DNA of 43,693 nt from Pirellulales bacterium (GTDB taxonomy: Bacteria; Planctomycetota; Planctomycetia; Pirellulales; JACPPG01), in assembly GCA_035546535.1 (NCBI GenBank), contig DASZWQ010000123.1, forward strand, positions 1-43,693, read 5' to 3'. Both the position numbers and the translations under genes were made by a program. Under the pieces are notes generated by a model that saw nothing but the letters and a program-made list of their open reading frames with translations, was not told the DNA's origin and searched no databases. Positions 32,715 to 41,424 of the stretch are shown here, piece by piece (position 1 is the stretch's first letter; each line of letters starts with the position of its first letter).

Positions 32715-34085
32715 TTGAGCAACGTACCGACCGCGGAAGAAAAACCAACGGCGCCTGCGCGTACGGTTTCCTCGGCGCGCAACACCGTGAACATCTTCAC
32801 GATGCGAGTGGTCACGTTACCGCTGACCGTAGTGACCAGCATCCTGGTCGCGCGCATCCTGGGGCCGCAGGAACGCGGCATCTATGGCTTCATGGTGTTG
32901 ATCGGCGCCTTTGCGCTCCCGATTCTCATGCTGGGTTCGGGCGCGTCGGCCACGTATTTCATTTCCAGCAAGCGCTATCGGGCGGCCGACATCTTTCTAA
33001 CCTGTTTTATGATCGGCATCCTGCAGGGAACACTCGGGGCCATCCTGTTGGGAGCCCTGTGGTTGCTCGGTCTGCTGGGAGCGACAGCAAATGCCACGGG
33101 ACCAAGCTTATTCATCCCGGTACTGATCGCTCTCCCTTTGCAGGGCGCGGTCAACATGGGAACGCGCGTAGCGCTGGGCGATTCGTGGTACGCACTCAAC
33201 AATCGAGTCATGCTTAGCACGGCCCTCCTCACAGGCGGCATGCTACTCACCCTGGTCGTCTTCCTGCGGCTGGGAGTGCAGGGGGCGGTGGTCGGCATTG
33301 TCGTGAACAACCTGATTCTCACGTCGGGCATCCTGATCGCCTCGATCCGGCATTATCGTCCCAAGTTTGCGCTCAACCTGCAGTACGTTCGCGAGTCCTG
33401 GCGGTACGGCCTGAAGGCCTGGCTGGCCGACCTGGCCGGAACGACGAACTTGCGGCTGGATCAATGGATCCTGGGGATGGCCAACGCGCCGCAAGCGCTG
33501 GGCATCTATGCGCCGGCGGTTGTCATCTCCGAACTGCTATGGATGATCCCCGACTCGCTAGGATTCGTGCTGTTTAACAAGATCGCTGCTGCAAAAGATC
33601 CTGAGGAACAAGCCGACCTGGTCGAACGGCTGAACCGCATCATCTTCTGGACGATGACGCTGGCCAGCGTCAGCATGGCGGTTGCAGGACCGTGGGTCAT
33701 TACCCTGTTGTATGGCCAGCAATACGCCGCCAGTGCCCTGCCGCTGGCCTTGCTCATGATCGGCACCGTGACGTTCACGACGCAGAAGGTGCTGACGAAA
33801 TATTTTGCCGGCACCGGTGCTCCGCATCATTCCGGAACCACAGTAGCCATGGGCGCGCTGACGGGGCTGGTTCTTTATCTGCCGATGATCAAGTTCTTTG
33901 GCGCGCCGGGAGCCGCCATTGCCCACTCGGCCTGTTATACTATGACCGCGGTTACGGCCGTGTACATTTATCGCCGCCTGATCGCGCCGCGCCGACCCCA
34001 TCTGTATTTGCTCAAAATCGGGGATCTGTCGTGGCTTGAAGGACAGGTTCGCCTGATTCGTGGGCGGCAGCCTGCTGAAGCCTGA
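32715..34085 (+). CDS. Polysaccharide flippase (Wzx/MATE-like)
   Basis: A 456-residue membrane protein with about 12-14 predicted hydrophobic helices and the oligosaccharide flippase opening (NTVNIFTMRVVTLPLTVVTSILVARILGPQERGIYGFMV). Family knowledge: Wzx proteins move undecaprenyl-linked repeat units to the periplasmic side. It starts at TTG with AAAGGA upstream, 43 bases after the dehydrogenase gene. It is the only flippase seen, so the locus probably works by a Wzx-type route; the matching Wzy polymerase was not found. It precedes the dioxygenase and acyltransferase genes. Confidence 0.88.
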   Translation: MSNVPTAEEKPTAPARTVSSARNTVNIFTMRVVTLPLTVVTSILVARILGPQERGIYGFMVLIGAFALPILMLGSGASATYFISSKRYRAADIFLTCFMIGILQGTLGAILLGALWLLGLLGATANATGPSLFIPVLIALPLQGAVNMGTRVALGDSWYALNNRVMLSTALLTGGMLLTLVVFLRLGVQGAVVGIVVNNLILTSGILIASIRHYRPKFALNLQYVRESWRYGLKAWLADLAGTTNLRLDQWILGMANAPQALGIYAPAVVISELLWMIPDSLGFVLFNKIAAAKDPEEQADLVERLNRIIFWTMTLASVSMAVAGPWVITLLYGQQYAASALPLALLMIGTVTFTTQKVLTKYFAGTGAPHHSGTTVAMGALTGLVLYLPMIKFFGAPGAAIAHSACYTMTAVTAVYIYRRLIAPRRPHLYLLKIGDLSWLEGQVRLIRGRQPAEA

Positions 34086-34150
34086 CGAACCAGACATCTC
34101 CACTTGATATGCGACACATCGTGCGACGTTTTCAGTAGCGGAGAAAAACG

Positions 34151-35002
34151 ATGCCCTCGGCAGCCAAATCGGTTGTACGCTTCTTCTCGGGTGACAAGAC
34201 CGTCGACAGTCCGGTCCTGAATCGCCTTGGCGCGCAAGTCGCCCGCACGGTGCTTGCGCGAATGATGCACACCATGCGAGCGCCGCGTGCTCATGTCGCG
34301 GCAAGCGTACGCGATTATGTGACGACGCTCGAACGCGATGGCCTCGTGGTGATTCCCAATTTTTTGCCGGATGACGTCATCGACGACTTACGCGTCCGCG
34401 CCAAGAAGATTTGCGAGCAAGACCGGGCCCGCACCAAGGTGTATCACCATGGTCCGAATACGTTCAACGTCTTGAACAGCGAGATTCGTCCGGAAATCCC
34501 CGACGAGTTGCCGGAGTTCTTCAAGGATCCGCGCGTGCCGGCCTTGATCGAGGCGGCCGAGCGGCGTCCTGGCCGATTCGCCACCCACGGCTATATGAAT
34601 ATCGAGCGGTTGTGCCAGAACGGCCCCGTCGAGATGGAAGATCCGGAAACGCAGTTGCACAGCGACATTTTTTTCACCTCACACAAGGGTTGGCTGTACC
34701 TGACCGACGTCACGCCCGAGTGCGGACCGTTCGTCTACGTCAAAGGATCACATCGATTATCCCCCAAGCTGCTTTCGTACGTGTATCGCGAAAGCTGCAA
34801 CGGGAACAAGGGATCGCGGCGCATCACGCAGCGCGAGCTGGACGATTTGCACCTCGAGGAAATGGTGCTCACCTGCCCCAAGGGAACTTTCGTGGTCGGA
34901 AACACCTTTGGTTTCCACCGGCGCAACCGCGGCACGCCGGGGCACGAGCGACTGGCCCTGCATGCGGGCATGCGCACCAATCCTTTCTTTGCCCGCAGTT
35001 GA
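34151..35002 (+). CDS. Phytanoyl-CoA dioxygenase (PhyH) family Fe(II)/2-oxoglutarate oxygenase
   Basis: A 283-residue protein with the iron-binding facial triad of the family: His170 and Asp172 in QLHSDIFF, and His256 in FGFHRRNRG, followed by an Arg-containing stretch for 2-oxoglutarate (TPGHERLALHAGMR). GPFVYVKGSH is another typical PhyH segment. Family knowledge: it hydroxylates an aliphatic or ring carbon using O2 and 2-oxoglutarate. In a polysaccharide locus the target could be an acyl substituent, a sugar or a lipid; nothing in the sequence decides this. It follows the flippase gene after 65 bases and is probably co-transcribed. Confidence 0.8.
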   Translation: MPSAAKSVVRFFSGDKTVDSPVLNRLGAQVARTVLARMMHTMRAPRAHVAASVRDYVTTLERDGLVVIPNFLPDDVIDDLRVRAKKICEQDRARTKVYHHGPNTFNVLNSEIRPEIPDELPEFFKDPRVPALIEAAERRPGRFATHGYMNIERLCQNGPVEMEDPETQLHSDIFFTSHKGWLYLTDVTPECGPFVYVKGSHRLSPKLLSYVYRESCNGNKGSRRITQRELDDLHLEEMVLTCPKGTFVVGNTFGFHRRNRGTPGHERLALHAGMRTNPFFARS

Positions 35003-35133
35003 CCGCGTTCGGCGGCAGTTATTTCCCGATGGCGGGTGGCCGCGGACTAGCCGTGGATGTCTCCGGGAGTTGCCGCCGAGTGAACCCTGTGTGATTTGCC
35101 TTTCCGCTCGCCTCCGGCCCTGAGAAGCCGTCC

Positions 35134-36339
35134 ATGGAAAAGCTTTCGCCCGAGAGCCTGACGTCGTCCGCGGCCCTCCAGGGGCCGCGTCCGCGCGCGC
35201 CGCGTTACTATTCCTTGGACATCTGGCGCGGTGCGGCATGCCTGCTGGTGGTCGTTTACCACTCGGTCTGCCAGTTGATTCCGCTGGGCGATGATGCGGC
35301 GTCCTGGGCTGTCCGTGTCTTTCTGCAGTGCTGGATAGGCGTTCCGATGTTCTTTGTCATCTCTGGCTATTGCATTAGCGCCACGGCCGACGCCAGCCGA
35401 CTGCGCCCCGGCGGACATAGCGTCCGCGACTATTTCACGCGCCGTTTTCGGCGCATCTACCCGCCCTATTGGGTGTGGCTGGCCATCGTTCTGCTTTTGA
35501 CGTTGGTGGTCAGCGCCGAATACTTCGACGATTGGCGGAACAGAATCCGCGGCCCGTTCGAGCTTTCCCTCGATCAATGGATCGGGAACCTGACGCTGAC
35601 TGAGAAATGGCGTTGGCATTTTGGGGATCCAGAGCAGGGCCTTGTGTTCGGACCCGCATGGACCCTCTGTTACGAAGAGCAATTCTATTTCGTGACGGGC
35701 ATCATTCTGCTGCTTACGCCCAACCGCTTCTTTCGCGCCGCGATCTTGGTCAGCATCGGCACCGTCCTGGCGCGTGTCGTTTCGAGCCGGATGGGTTTCA
35801 GCGTCGCCGGCTTCTTCTTCGACGGCCGCTGGCTCTTGTTCGCTTTGGGAATCGCGGTGTACTACGCCGTCAACTATGGCCAGACTTTCTTTCGCTACGC
35901 CGCGATGGGGTCGCTCGCGGCGCTGCTCTTGGCGCTCATCCTCGCGCCCGTCCATTCCGAAAACAAGACCGAGTATGGTACCGGCATTGCGTTCGCCTTG
36001 GTGATCTTGATCTTACAGCCGTGGGACGCGGTCCTTGCCAACGTACCACTGCTCGCGCCCATCAAGTTTTGCGGCACGATGTGCTATAGCCTGTACCTTG
36101 CGCATTGGCCGACCGTGTTGCTCGTGGCTCGCTGGATGTTTCTCCACGGCGTAACGGATCCATTACGAACGGTGATGATCACCGTTCCACTCTCCTTGAT
36201 CGCCGGGGTTTCGGCAGGCTACGCGTTCCATGTCCTTGTGGAAAAACATTTCCTGAACCCGCCGCGGCGCGCGACAAGCCCCACGAGTCAAGGCGTACGA
36301 GATAAGGCGCCAACCGTAGTCGCCGTTGACGTTGCCTGA
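35134..36339 (+). CDS. Acyltransferase 3 family membrane protein (OafA/YrhL-like)
   Basis: A 401-residue polytopic membrane protein with about ten hydrophobic helices. The N-terminal signature SLDIWRGAACLLVVVYHSV carries the conserved Arg and the likely catalytic His; FFVISGYCIS, RRFRRIYPPYWVWL and a later SLYLAHWPTVLL also match the family. Family knowledge: acyltransferase-3 proteins O-acylate (usually acetylate) surface glycans or lipids, moving the acyl group across the membrane. Here it could O-acetylate the exported repeat unit or use one of the ACP-linked acyl groups. It lies between the dioxygenase and the tandem putative glycosyltransferases. Confidence 0.87.
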   Translation: MEKLSPESLTSSAALQGPRPRAPRYYSLDIWRGAACLLVVVYHSVCQLIPLGDDAASWAVRVFLQCWIGVPMFFVISGYCISATADASRLRPGGHSVRDYFTRRFRRIYPPYWVWLAIVLLLTLVVSAEYFDDWRNRIRGPFELSLDQWIGNLTLTEKWRWHFGDPEQGLVFGPAWTLCYEEQFYFVTGIILLLTPNRFFRAAILVSIGTVLARVVSSRMGFSVAGFFFDGRWLLFALGIAVYYAVNYGQTFFRYAAMGSLAALLLALILAPVHSENKTEYGTGIAFALVILILQPWDAVLANVPLLAPIKFCGTMCYSLYLAHWPTVLLVARWMFLHGVTDPLRTVMITVPLSLIAGVSAGYAFHVLVEKHFLNPPRRATSPTSQGVRDKAPTVVAVDVA

Positions 36340-36386
36340 GCAGGTGACCTGTAGTTTTCACACGTTACGCCACCGTCCAATCCATT

Positions 36387-37829
36387 ATGACTTCCGCTAC
36401 GTCGTCATCCGCCGCCAAGCCACGCGAAGTGGGTGTGTCCGGACCGACGATCCTGTTCAACATTACGCACGGCTTTCAGGCGCGCATGCTCCTGCGCTCG
36501 GAAATCGCCGAGAGCTTGCTGGCGCGCGGAACGCGCCTGGTCATCGCCTCGGCCGCCGCGCGCGAGCCGTACTTCGTGCAGGAGTTCACGCATCCGCAGA
36601 TCACGCTCGAGGACATGCGCGGGAAGTTTTCGCGCGTCGAATCGCACCTGATCAACCTGCGGCAATACTTCCTGATGAACCCGTCGCTGGGCGCGACGTT
36701 GAATCACAAGAACGAGGTGTTTCGCCGCGAGCGACCGCGCCGCTATTGGTTCGCCAGGGCCGTGAACTCCGTGCTGGGACGCATCCCTCCGCTGCGCCGC
36801 GCCTACCAGGCGGGCGAGGCGATCGCCTTTCCCGGCACCGAATGGGACGATCTGCTCAGGCGCTATCAGCCCGATCTTGTCGTGACCGGTACGCCGGGGC
36901 TGAATCGCAATGACGTTCACTTAATGCGTGCCGCCCGCCGCGCTCGCATTGAAACCGCGACGGTGATGCTGTCGTGGGATAATCTCTCCAGCAAAGGATA
37001 CATGGGAGCCCGCCCCGATCACTTGCTCGTGTGGAGCGACCTCATGGCCCACGAGGCGGTCATGTATCACAGCTTCCCGCGCGAGCGGATCCAATGGTGC
37101 GGCGCCGCGCAATTCGATTACTACTACCAGTTCCGCCAGCGCTTCGACCGCGACGCCTGGCGCAAGCGCGAAGGGATTCCAGAGGGAAGGCCCTTGATCG
37201 TTTACGGCACGATCAATCCCTGGATCATGCCGCACGAGATTCACACCGTCCGTCAAATCGTCGAAGCCATCGAGAGCGGCAAGTTCAAAGTCAAACCGCT
37301 TTTGTGGATTCGCATGCACCCTCAGGCGGTGCGGGGTGAATTCAGTTGCGCGGTTGATCCCTTTCGCAAGCTAGCAGGCCCTAGCGTGCGCATCGAGGAG
37401 CCGCCCGTGCAAAGCGAGAAGCTGGCATGGGATCTGCCGCGGCGCGATATCGAGCATCTGGCCCAATTGATGGCGGCCGCGGACGTCGTCGTCACCCCCT
37501 GCTCGACCTTGAGCATTGATGCCGCTTGCGTCGACACGCCGATTATCAACGTCTTTTTCGATGGCGATGCGGCGGTGCATCCGGCACTGTCCGCCCGGCG
37601 GTTCATGTCCTACACCCATTACGCGCACATCCTCGAAACGGGCGGCATCGCCAAGGCCATGAACATCGACGATTTCGTGCGCATGACCGACGCCTATGTC
37701 GAGAATCCGCGCCTCGACAGCGACGGGCGGGCGCGCATCCTGCAGCAGCAGTTCAATCGTCTGGACGGCAAGGCCGGCGCCCGCACCGCCGAATTGCTGG
37801 CAGAGCTCGCCGTACGCCGCAACAAATAA
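36387..37829 (+). CDS. Putative GT-B-type transferase, tandem copy 1
   Basis: A 480-residue protein I do not recognise as a named family. It opens with ILFNITHGFQARMLLRS and has VVTGTPGLNR, a LSWDNLSSKGYMG segment, LVWSDLMAHEAVMYH, WIRMHPQ and AADVVVTPCSTLSIDAACVDTPIINVFFDG. The two-domain layout, IRMHPQ and the ADVVVTP-STLSIDA block resemble GT-B proteins such as CDP-glycerol transferases and Kdo/sialyl-type transferases, so a glycosyltransferase role is likely but unproven. No signal peptide is seen. The next gene encodes a close paralogue with the same order of motifs. Candidate partner: CMP-nonulosonate from NeuA. Confidence 0.65.
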   Translation: MTSATSSSAAKPREVGVSGPTILFNITHGFQARMLLRSEIAESLLARGTRLVIASAAAREPYFVQEFTHPQITLEDMRGKFSRVESHLINLRQYFLMNPSLGATLNHKNEVFRRERPRRYWFARAVNSVLGRIPPLRRAYQAGEAIAFPGTEWDDLLRRYQPDLVVTGTPGLNRNDVHLMRAARRARIETATVMLSWDNLSSKGYMGARPDHLLVWSDLMAHEAVMYHSFPRERIQWCGAAQFDYYYQFRQRFDRDAWRKREGIPEGRPLIVYGTINPWIMPHEIHTVRQIVEAIESGKFKVKPLLWIRMHPQAVRGEFSCAVDPFRKLAGPSVRIEEPPVQSEKLAWDLPRRDIEHLAQLMAAADVVVTPCSTLSIDAACVDTPIINVFFDGDAAVHPALSARRFMSYTHYAHILETGGIAKAMNIDDFVRMTDAYVENPRLDSDGRARILQQQFNRLDGKAGARTAELLAELAVRRNK

Positions 37830-37861
37830 GGAACGCGTATACGTCCTCGCTGATCAATCGC

Positions 37862-39295
37862 ATGGCCACCGCACCATCACAGAACGCGACCGCAAACAAA
37901 GAGAGTGCCCCGGCAGGGCCGAAAATTCTCTTTAACATCACCCACGGTTTCCAGGCGCGCTTGCTCTTGCGGTCGACGATTTCGGAAACACTGCTCGCGC
38001 GCGGCGCGACGTTGGTGATCGTATCGGGCGCCGCCGGCGAGGAGTACTTTCGCAAGGAGTTCTCGCATCCTCGCATCATTTTGGAGGACATGCCGCATAA
38101 ATCTTCCAGGATCGAGTCGCACTTGATCAACCTGCGGCAGTATCTGCTGATGAATCCGTCGCTGGGAACGACGCTGAACTTCAAAAACGAGGCGATGCGT
38201 CGTTCCTGGCCGAAGCGCTACTGGATGACACGCATCGCCAACTCGGTGCTAGGGCGAATCCCCCCCCTGCGCGAGGCCTATCGTGCCGGCGAGGCGGCTA
38301 TCTATCGCGGTACCGAGTTCGATGATCTGCTCAAGCGCCACCGCCCCAGCCTGATCGTCACCGGCACGCCGGGCGTCAATCCGTACGATATGCACTTGTT
38401 GCGGGCCGGCCGGCGGCTGGGAATCGCGACCGCCACGGTGATGCTCTCGTGGGACAATCTCACAGCCAAGGGATATATGGGCGCGACGCCCGATCATCTG
38501 CTCGTGTGGAGTGACCTGATGGCCGACGAGGCCATGCAGTATCACAGCTTCCCGCAGCAGCGCATTCATTGGTGCGGCGCCGCGCAGTTCGACAACTACC
38601 AGGGCATTCGCGAACGTTTCGATCGCATGGCGTGGCGGCGCGAGCACGGCGTTCCCGAGGGACGACCGCTGGTCGTCTATGGCACGATCAACCCCGCCCT
38701 GCTCCCTCACGAGCCGAACATTTTGAAGCAGATCGTCGCGACGGCTGGATCGCAGTCCTATTCCAAGCGACCGTTTTTCTGGATCCGCCTGCACCCCCAG
38801 GTCGTGCGTGGCTACTACGCGACGTCACTGGCACCCTACCGCGAGATGGCGGGACCGGACGTATTCGTCGAAGAACCTCCCGTCCAGTCCGAAAAACTGC
38901 CGTGGGATTTGCCGGCGGCCGAGACCGAACACCTGGCGCAGCTGATGGCCGCCGCCGATGTGGTTGCCACGCCAGGCTCGACGCTGATGATCGACGCCGT
39001 GTGCGCCGGGACGCCGGTTATCAACGTGCTCTTTGACGGCGACGAGCCGATTCACCCGGCCATGTCGACCAGGCGGTTCGCGAAATACTTGCACCAGGAA
39101 AAGATTCTCACAACTGGTGGAATCGCCAAGGCCTGGAACATCGACGAATTCGTGCGTTTGGTCGATGCCTACATCAAGGATCCTGAGCTCGACGCCGACA
39201 AGCGCGCCGCCTTGATCCGCCAGCAGATGCATCGCCTGGACGGCCAGGCCGGCGTTCGTACGGCGAACGAGCTCTGGCGGCTCGCTGAGAAATAG
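37862..39295 (+). CDS. Putative GT-B-type transferase, tandem copy 2
   Basis: A 477-residue paralogue of the preceding gene. More than half of the aligned residues look identical by eye, with the same order of blocks: ILFNITHGFQARLLLRS, SHLINLRQY, NSVLGRIPPLREAY, VTGTPGVNP, LSWDNLTAKGYMG, WIRLHPQ, ADVVATPGSTLMIDAVCAGTP. I start at the ATG 33 bases after the first copy's stop; in-frame sequence before it lies inside that gene. Most changes fall at the N-terminus and near 38200-38330, suggesting different donor or acceptor use. It is probably a cytoplasmic glycosyltransferase; the activity is inferred. Confidence 0.65.
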   Translation: MATAPSQNATANKESAPAGPKILFNITHGFQARLLLRSTISETLLARGATLVIVSGAAGEEYFRKEFSHPRIILEDMPHKSSRIESHLINLRQYLLMNPSLGTTLNFKNEAMRRSWPKRYWMTRIANSVLGRIPPLREAYRAGEAAIYRGTEFDDLLKRHRPSLIVTGTPGVNPYDMHLLRAGRRLGIATATVMLSWDNLTAKGYMGATPDHLLVWSDLMADEAMQYHSFPQQRIHWCGAAQFDNYQGIRERFDRMAWRREHGVPEGRPLVVYGTINPALLPHEPNILKQIVATAGSQSYSKRPFFWIRLHPQVVRGYYATSLAPYREMAGPDVFVEEPPVQSEKLPWDLPAAETEHLAQLMAAADVVATPGSTLMIDAVCAGTPVINVLFDGDEPIHPAMSTRRFAKYLHQEKILTTGGIAKAWNIDEFVRLVDAYIKDPELDADKRAALIRQQMHRLDGQAGVRTANELWRLAEK

Positions 39296-39337
39296 CAGCA
39301 CGCCGTTGCGAGCGTCGGAAGCAAGAGGAAATCGAAG

Positions 39338-41131
39338 ATGAGCGTTCCGAGTATGCCCGAGGCGCTTGCCCGCCAGAACCGCGGTCGCAAGCTGCAGCAG
39401 GGCGGAAGCGCCGACGCACAGCCCGCCGGTCGCTACTACATTCTGGGCACATTTCACGTCGCAATGCTCGAACCGCTGCTGGTCGAAGCGCTCGATCGCG
39501 AGGAAATTCGGATCGAGGTGAAGTCGGGGCCGTTCGGCCAGCTCGAAGAGGAAATCCTTAACGATCGCTCTCCCCTTTATGCCACCGCGCCTGAGGGCAT
39601 CGTACTCGTGCTGAGCGTCGAGGACCTGTTATCGGCCTTGTATGCTCGCCCGGCAGGGTTCCTTGACGATGCCGCGGAAAACCTCGTGCAGGAACAAGCC
39701 GATCGCATGCGGGGCGTAATCTCGGCACTGCTCGAACGCTTGCCGCAGGCCACGATCTACCCGGTGGTTGTCGGAGCGGAGACGGCGCCAAGCAGCTCGA
39801 TTCTCGCTCCGGACGACGCACTGCGCGGTCAGGCTGCCGTGGAGTCGATGCTGCGTTCCTTGCGTCAACTTGGACAATTGTCACCGCGAGTCGTCGTTGT
39901 CGACTGGGATTGGCTCACCCGCGGCGACGGTACGTCACCGTGCCGCGACACTCGGCTGTGGTATCTGGCCCGAATGCGATTGAACGTGGTCGGTCTGGCG
40001 TCGGTCGCCGAGTCGGTGGCCCTGCACGTAGCAGCTATCCGCAAACCACCACGCAAGGTCGTGGTCTTCGATCTCGACGACACGATCTGGGGTGGCGTGG
40101 TGGGCGAAGTGGGGCTCGCGGGGTTGGCCCTGGGTGAAGATGGCATCGGCCGCGCGTTCCAGGACGTGCAGCGCGAGCTTTTGAAATTATCCGACACGGG
40201 CATCCTGCTGGCCGCCTGCAGCAAGAACAATCCGGAAGACGCGTGGAGCGCCTTCGACCAGCACCCCGGCATGGTGCTCCAGCGCAAGCATCTGGTCGCG
40301 TCGCGCGTCAACTGGCAGGACAAGGCCACGAACCTACGCGAGCTTGCGAAAGAGTTGAACCTGGGAATCGACAGCTTCGTGTTCCTGGACGACAATCCGG
40401 TCGAGCGTGAATTGATTCGGCAGATGCTCCCCGAGGTGCTAGTGCCGGAGCTGCCCGAGGACCCTGCCCTGCGGCCGGATTTCGTGCGCAGCGCACCATG
40501 GTTCCACCGTCTGCGCGTCACCAGCGAAGATCGGCAGCGCGGCGAGTCGTACCGCGTGCAGAAACTAGGCACCGATTTGCGCGCCTCGTCGGCGACGTTC
40601 GAGGGCTTTCTCGCCTCGCTGGCGCAGGAAGTCACGATCGAGCCGGTCAATCAGGCATCGGTCGGTCGCGCCGTGCAGCTTTGCCAGCGGACGAATCAGT
40701 TCAATCTAACGACACCCCGGTACACGCTTGCCGATCTCGAGCAGTTTTTGCGCAACCCGGCCGTAGAGCTCCACACGCTTTCGGTCCGTGATCGCTTCGG
40801 CGATCATGGCATTACCGGATTGGCGATCGTCCGGTACACGGAAGCCGGCGCGGAAATCGACACGCTGCTTCTCAGTTGCCGCGTGCTGGGGCGCCGTGTC
40901 GAAGACACCTTGCTCTCCTTTCTGGCGAGCCGAGCGCGCGATCGAGGTGCCAGCCAGTTCGTGGGTAAATACATCGCCACGCCGAAAAACGGTCAGGTCA
41001 GCACATTTTTTACCGATCGCGGGTTCGCGACGACGGGCGACGGAAAATTCGCCCTGGACCTGGCGGCCACCCAATTGCCGCTTCCCTCGGAAATCAAATT
41101 AATTGCCCCGCAATATGCGCACTCAGATTAA
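39338..41131 (+). CDS. FkbH-like HAD-IIIC protein (glyceryl-ACP-forming type)
   Basis: A 597-residue protein with a good ribosome site (GAGGAA, 7 bases before the ATG). The first 240 residues resemble the SGNH-like N-terminal domain of long FkbH proteins. From about 243 the HAD-IIIC core carries the nucleophile motif VVVFDLDDTIWGG, LAACSKNNPEDA and VFLDDNPVERELI; the C-terminal part has RTNQFNLTT and LSCRVLGRRVED, both FkbH-typical. Family knowledge: FkbH takes glyceryl-phosphate from 1,3-bisphosphoglycerate, dephosphorylates it and loads D-glyceryl onto a carrier protein. The ACP gene directly downstream, overlapping by 17 bases, fits that reaction. Confidence 0.87.
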   Translation: MSVPSMPEALARQNRGRKLQQGGSADAQPAGRYYILGTFHVAMLEPLLVEALDREEIRIEVKSGPFGQLEEEILNDRSPLYATAPEGIVLVLSVEDLLSALYARPAGFLDDAAENLVQEQADRMRGVISALLERLPQATIYPVVVGAETAPSSSILAPDDALRGQAAVESMLRSLRQLGQLSPRVVVVDWDWLTRGDGTSPCRDTRLWYLARMRLNVVGLASVAESVALHVAAIRKPPRKVVVFDLDDTIWGGVVGEVGLAGLALGEDGIGRAFQDVQRELLKLSDTGILLAACSKNNPEDAWSAFDQHPGMVLQRKHLVASRVNWQDKATNLRELAKELNLGIDSFVFLDDNPVERELIRQMLPEVLVPELPEDPALRPDFVRSAPWFHRLRVTSEDRQRGESYRVQKLGTDLRASSATFEGFLASLAQEVTIEPVNQASVGRAVQLCQRTNQFNLTTPRYTLADLEQFLRNPAVELHTLSVRDRFGDHGITGLAIVRYTEAGAEIDTLLLSCRVLGRRVEDTLLSFLASRARDRGASQFVGKYIATPKNGQVSTFFTDRGFATTGDGKFALDLAATQLPLPSEIKLIAPQYAHSD

Positions 41132-41345
41132 AACGGTCATCGCCGAGGTGCTGGGCATCTCGCCCGACGCGATCGCCGATGATGCATCGACCGAAACGGT
41201 CGCCGAATGGGATTCCCTCAAGCATTTGGAGCTAATGATGGCGATCGAGGCGGCCTTCAACACGCGCATCAATACGGCCGCTATGCTCGAGCTGCATTCG
41301 ATCGACGCCATCGAGAGCTATATCAGCGCGCAACATAATCGGTAA
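41115..41345 (+). CDS. Acyl carrier protein 3 (partner of FkbH)
   Basis: A 76-residue acidic ACP with Ser34 in AEWDSLKHLELMMAIE as the phosphopantetheine site, and the C-terminal DAIESYI helix. It starts within the 3' end of the FkbH gene (ATG at 41115; a TTG four codons earlier is possible), a 17-base overlap that indicates coupling. Family knowledge: FkbH proteins work with a small dedicated ACP that carries glycerate. Its EWDS motif differs from ACP 1 (LDSF) and ACP 2 (GWDSV), so the three ACPs are not recent copies of each other. Confidence 0.87.
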   Translation: MRTQIKTVIAEVLGISPDAIADDASTETVAEWDSLKHLELMMAIEAAFNTRINTAAMLELHSIDAIESYISAQHNR

Positions 41346-41424
41346 CCTGGCGGCGGGACAGCGAACCCTGCGTCCTGCGGACTCTAATATTAAAGGTCAT
41401 AGCGAGCCCCGGCCGGTTAGTATC

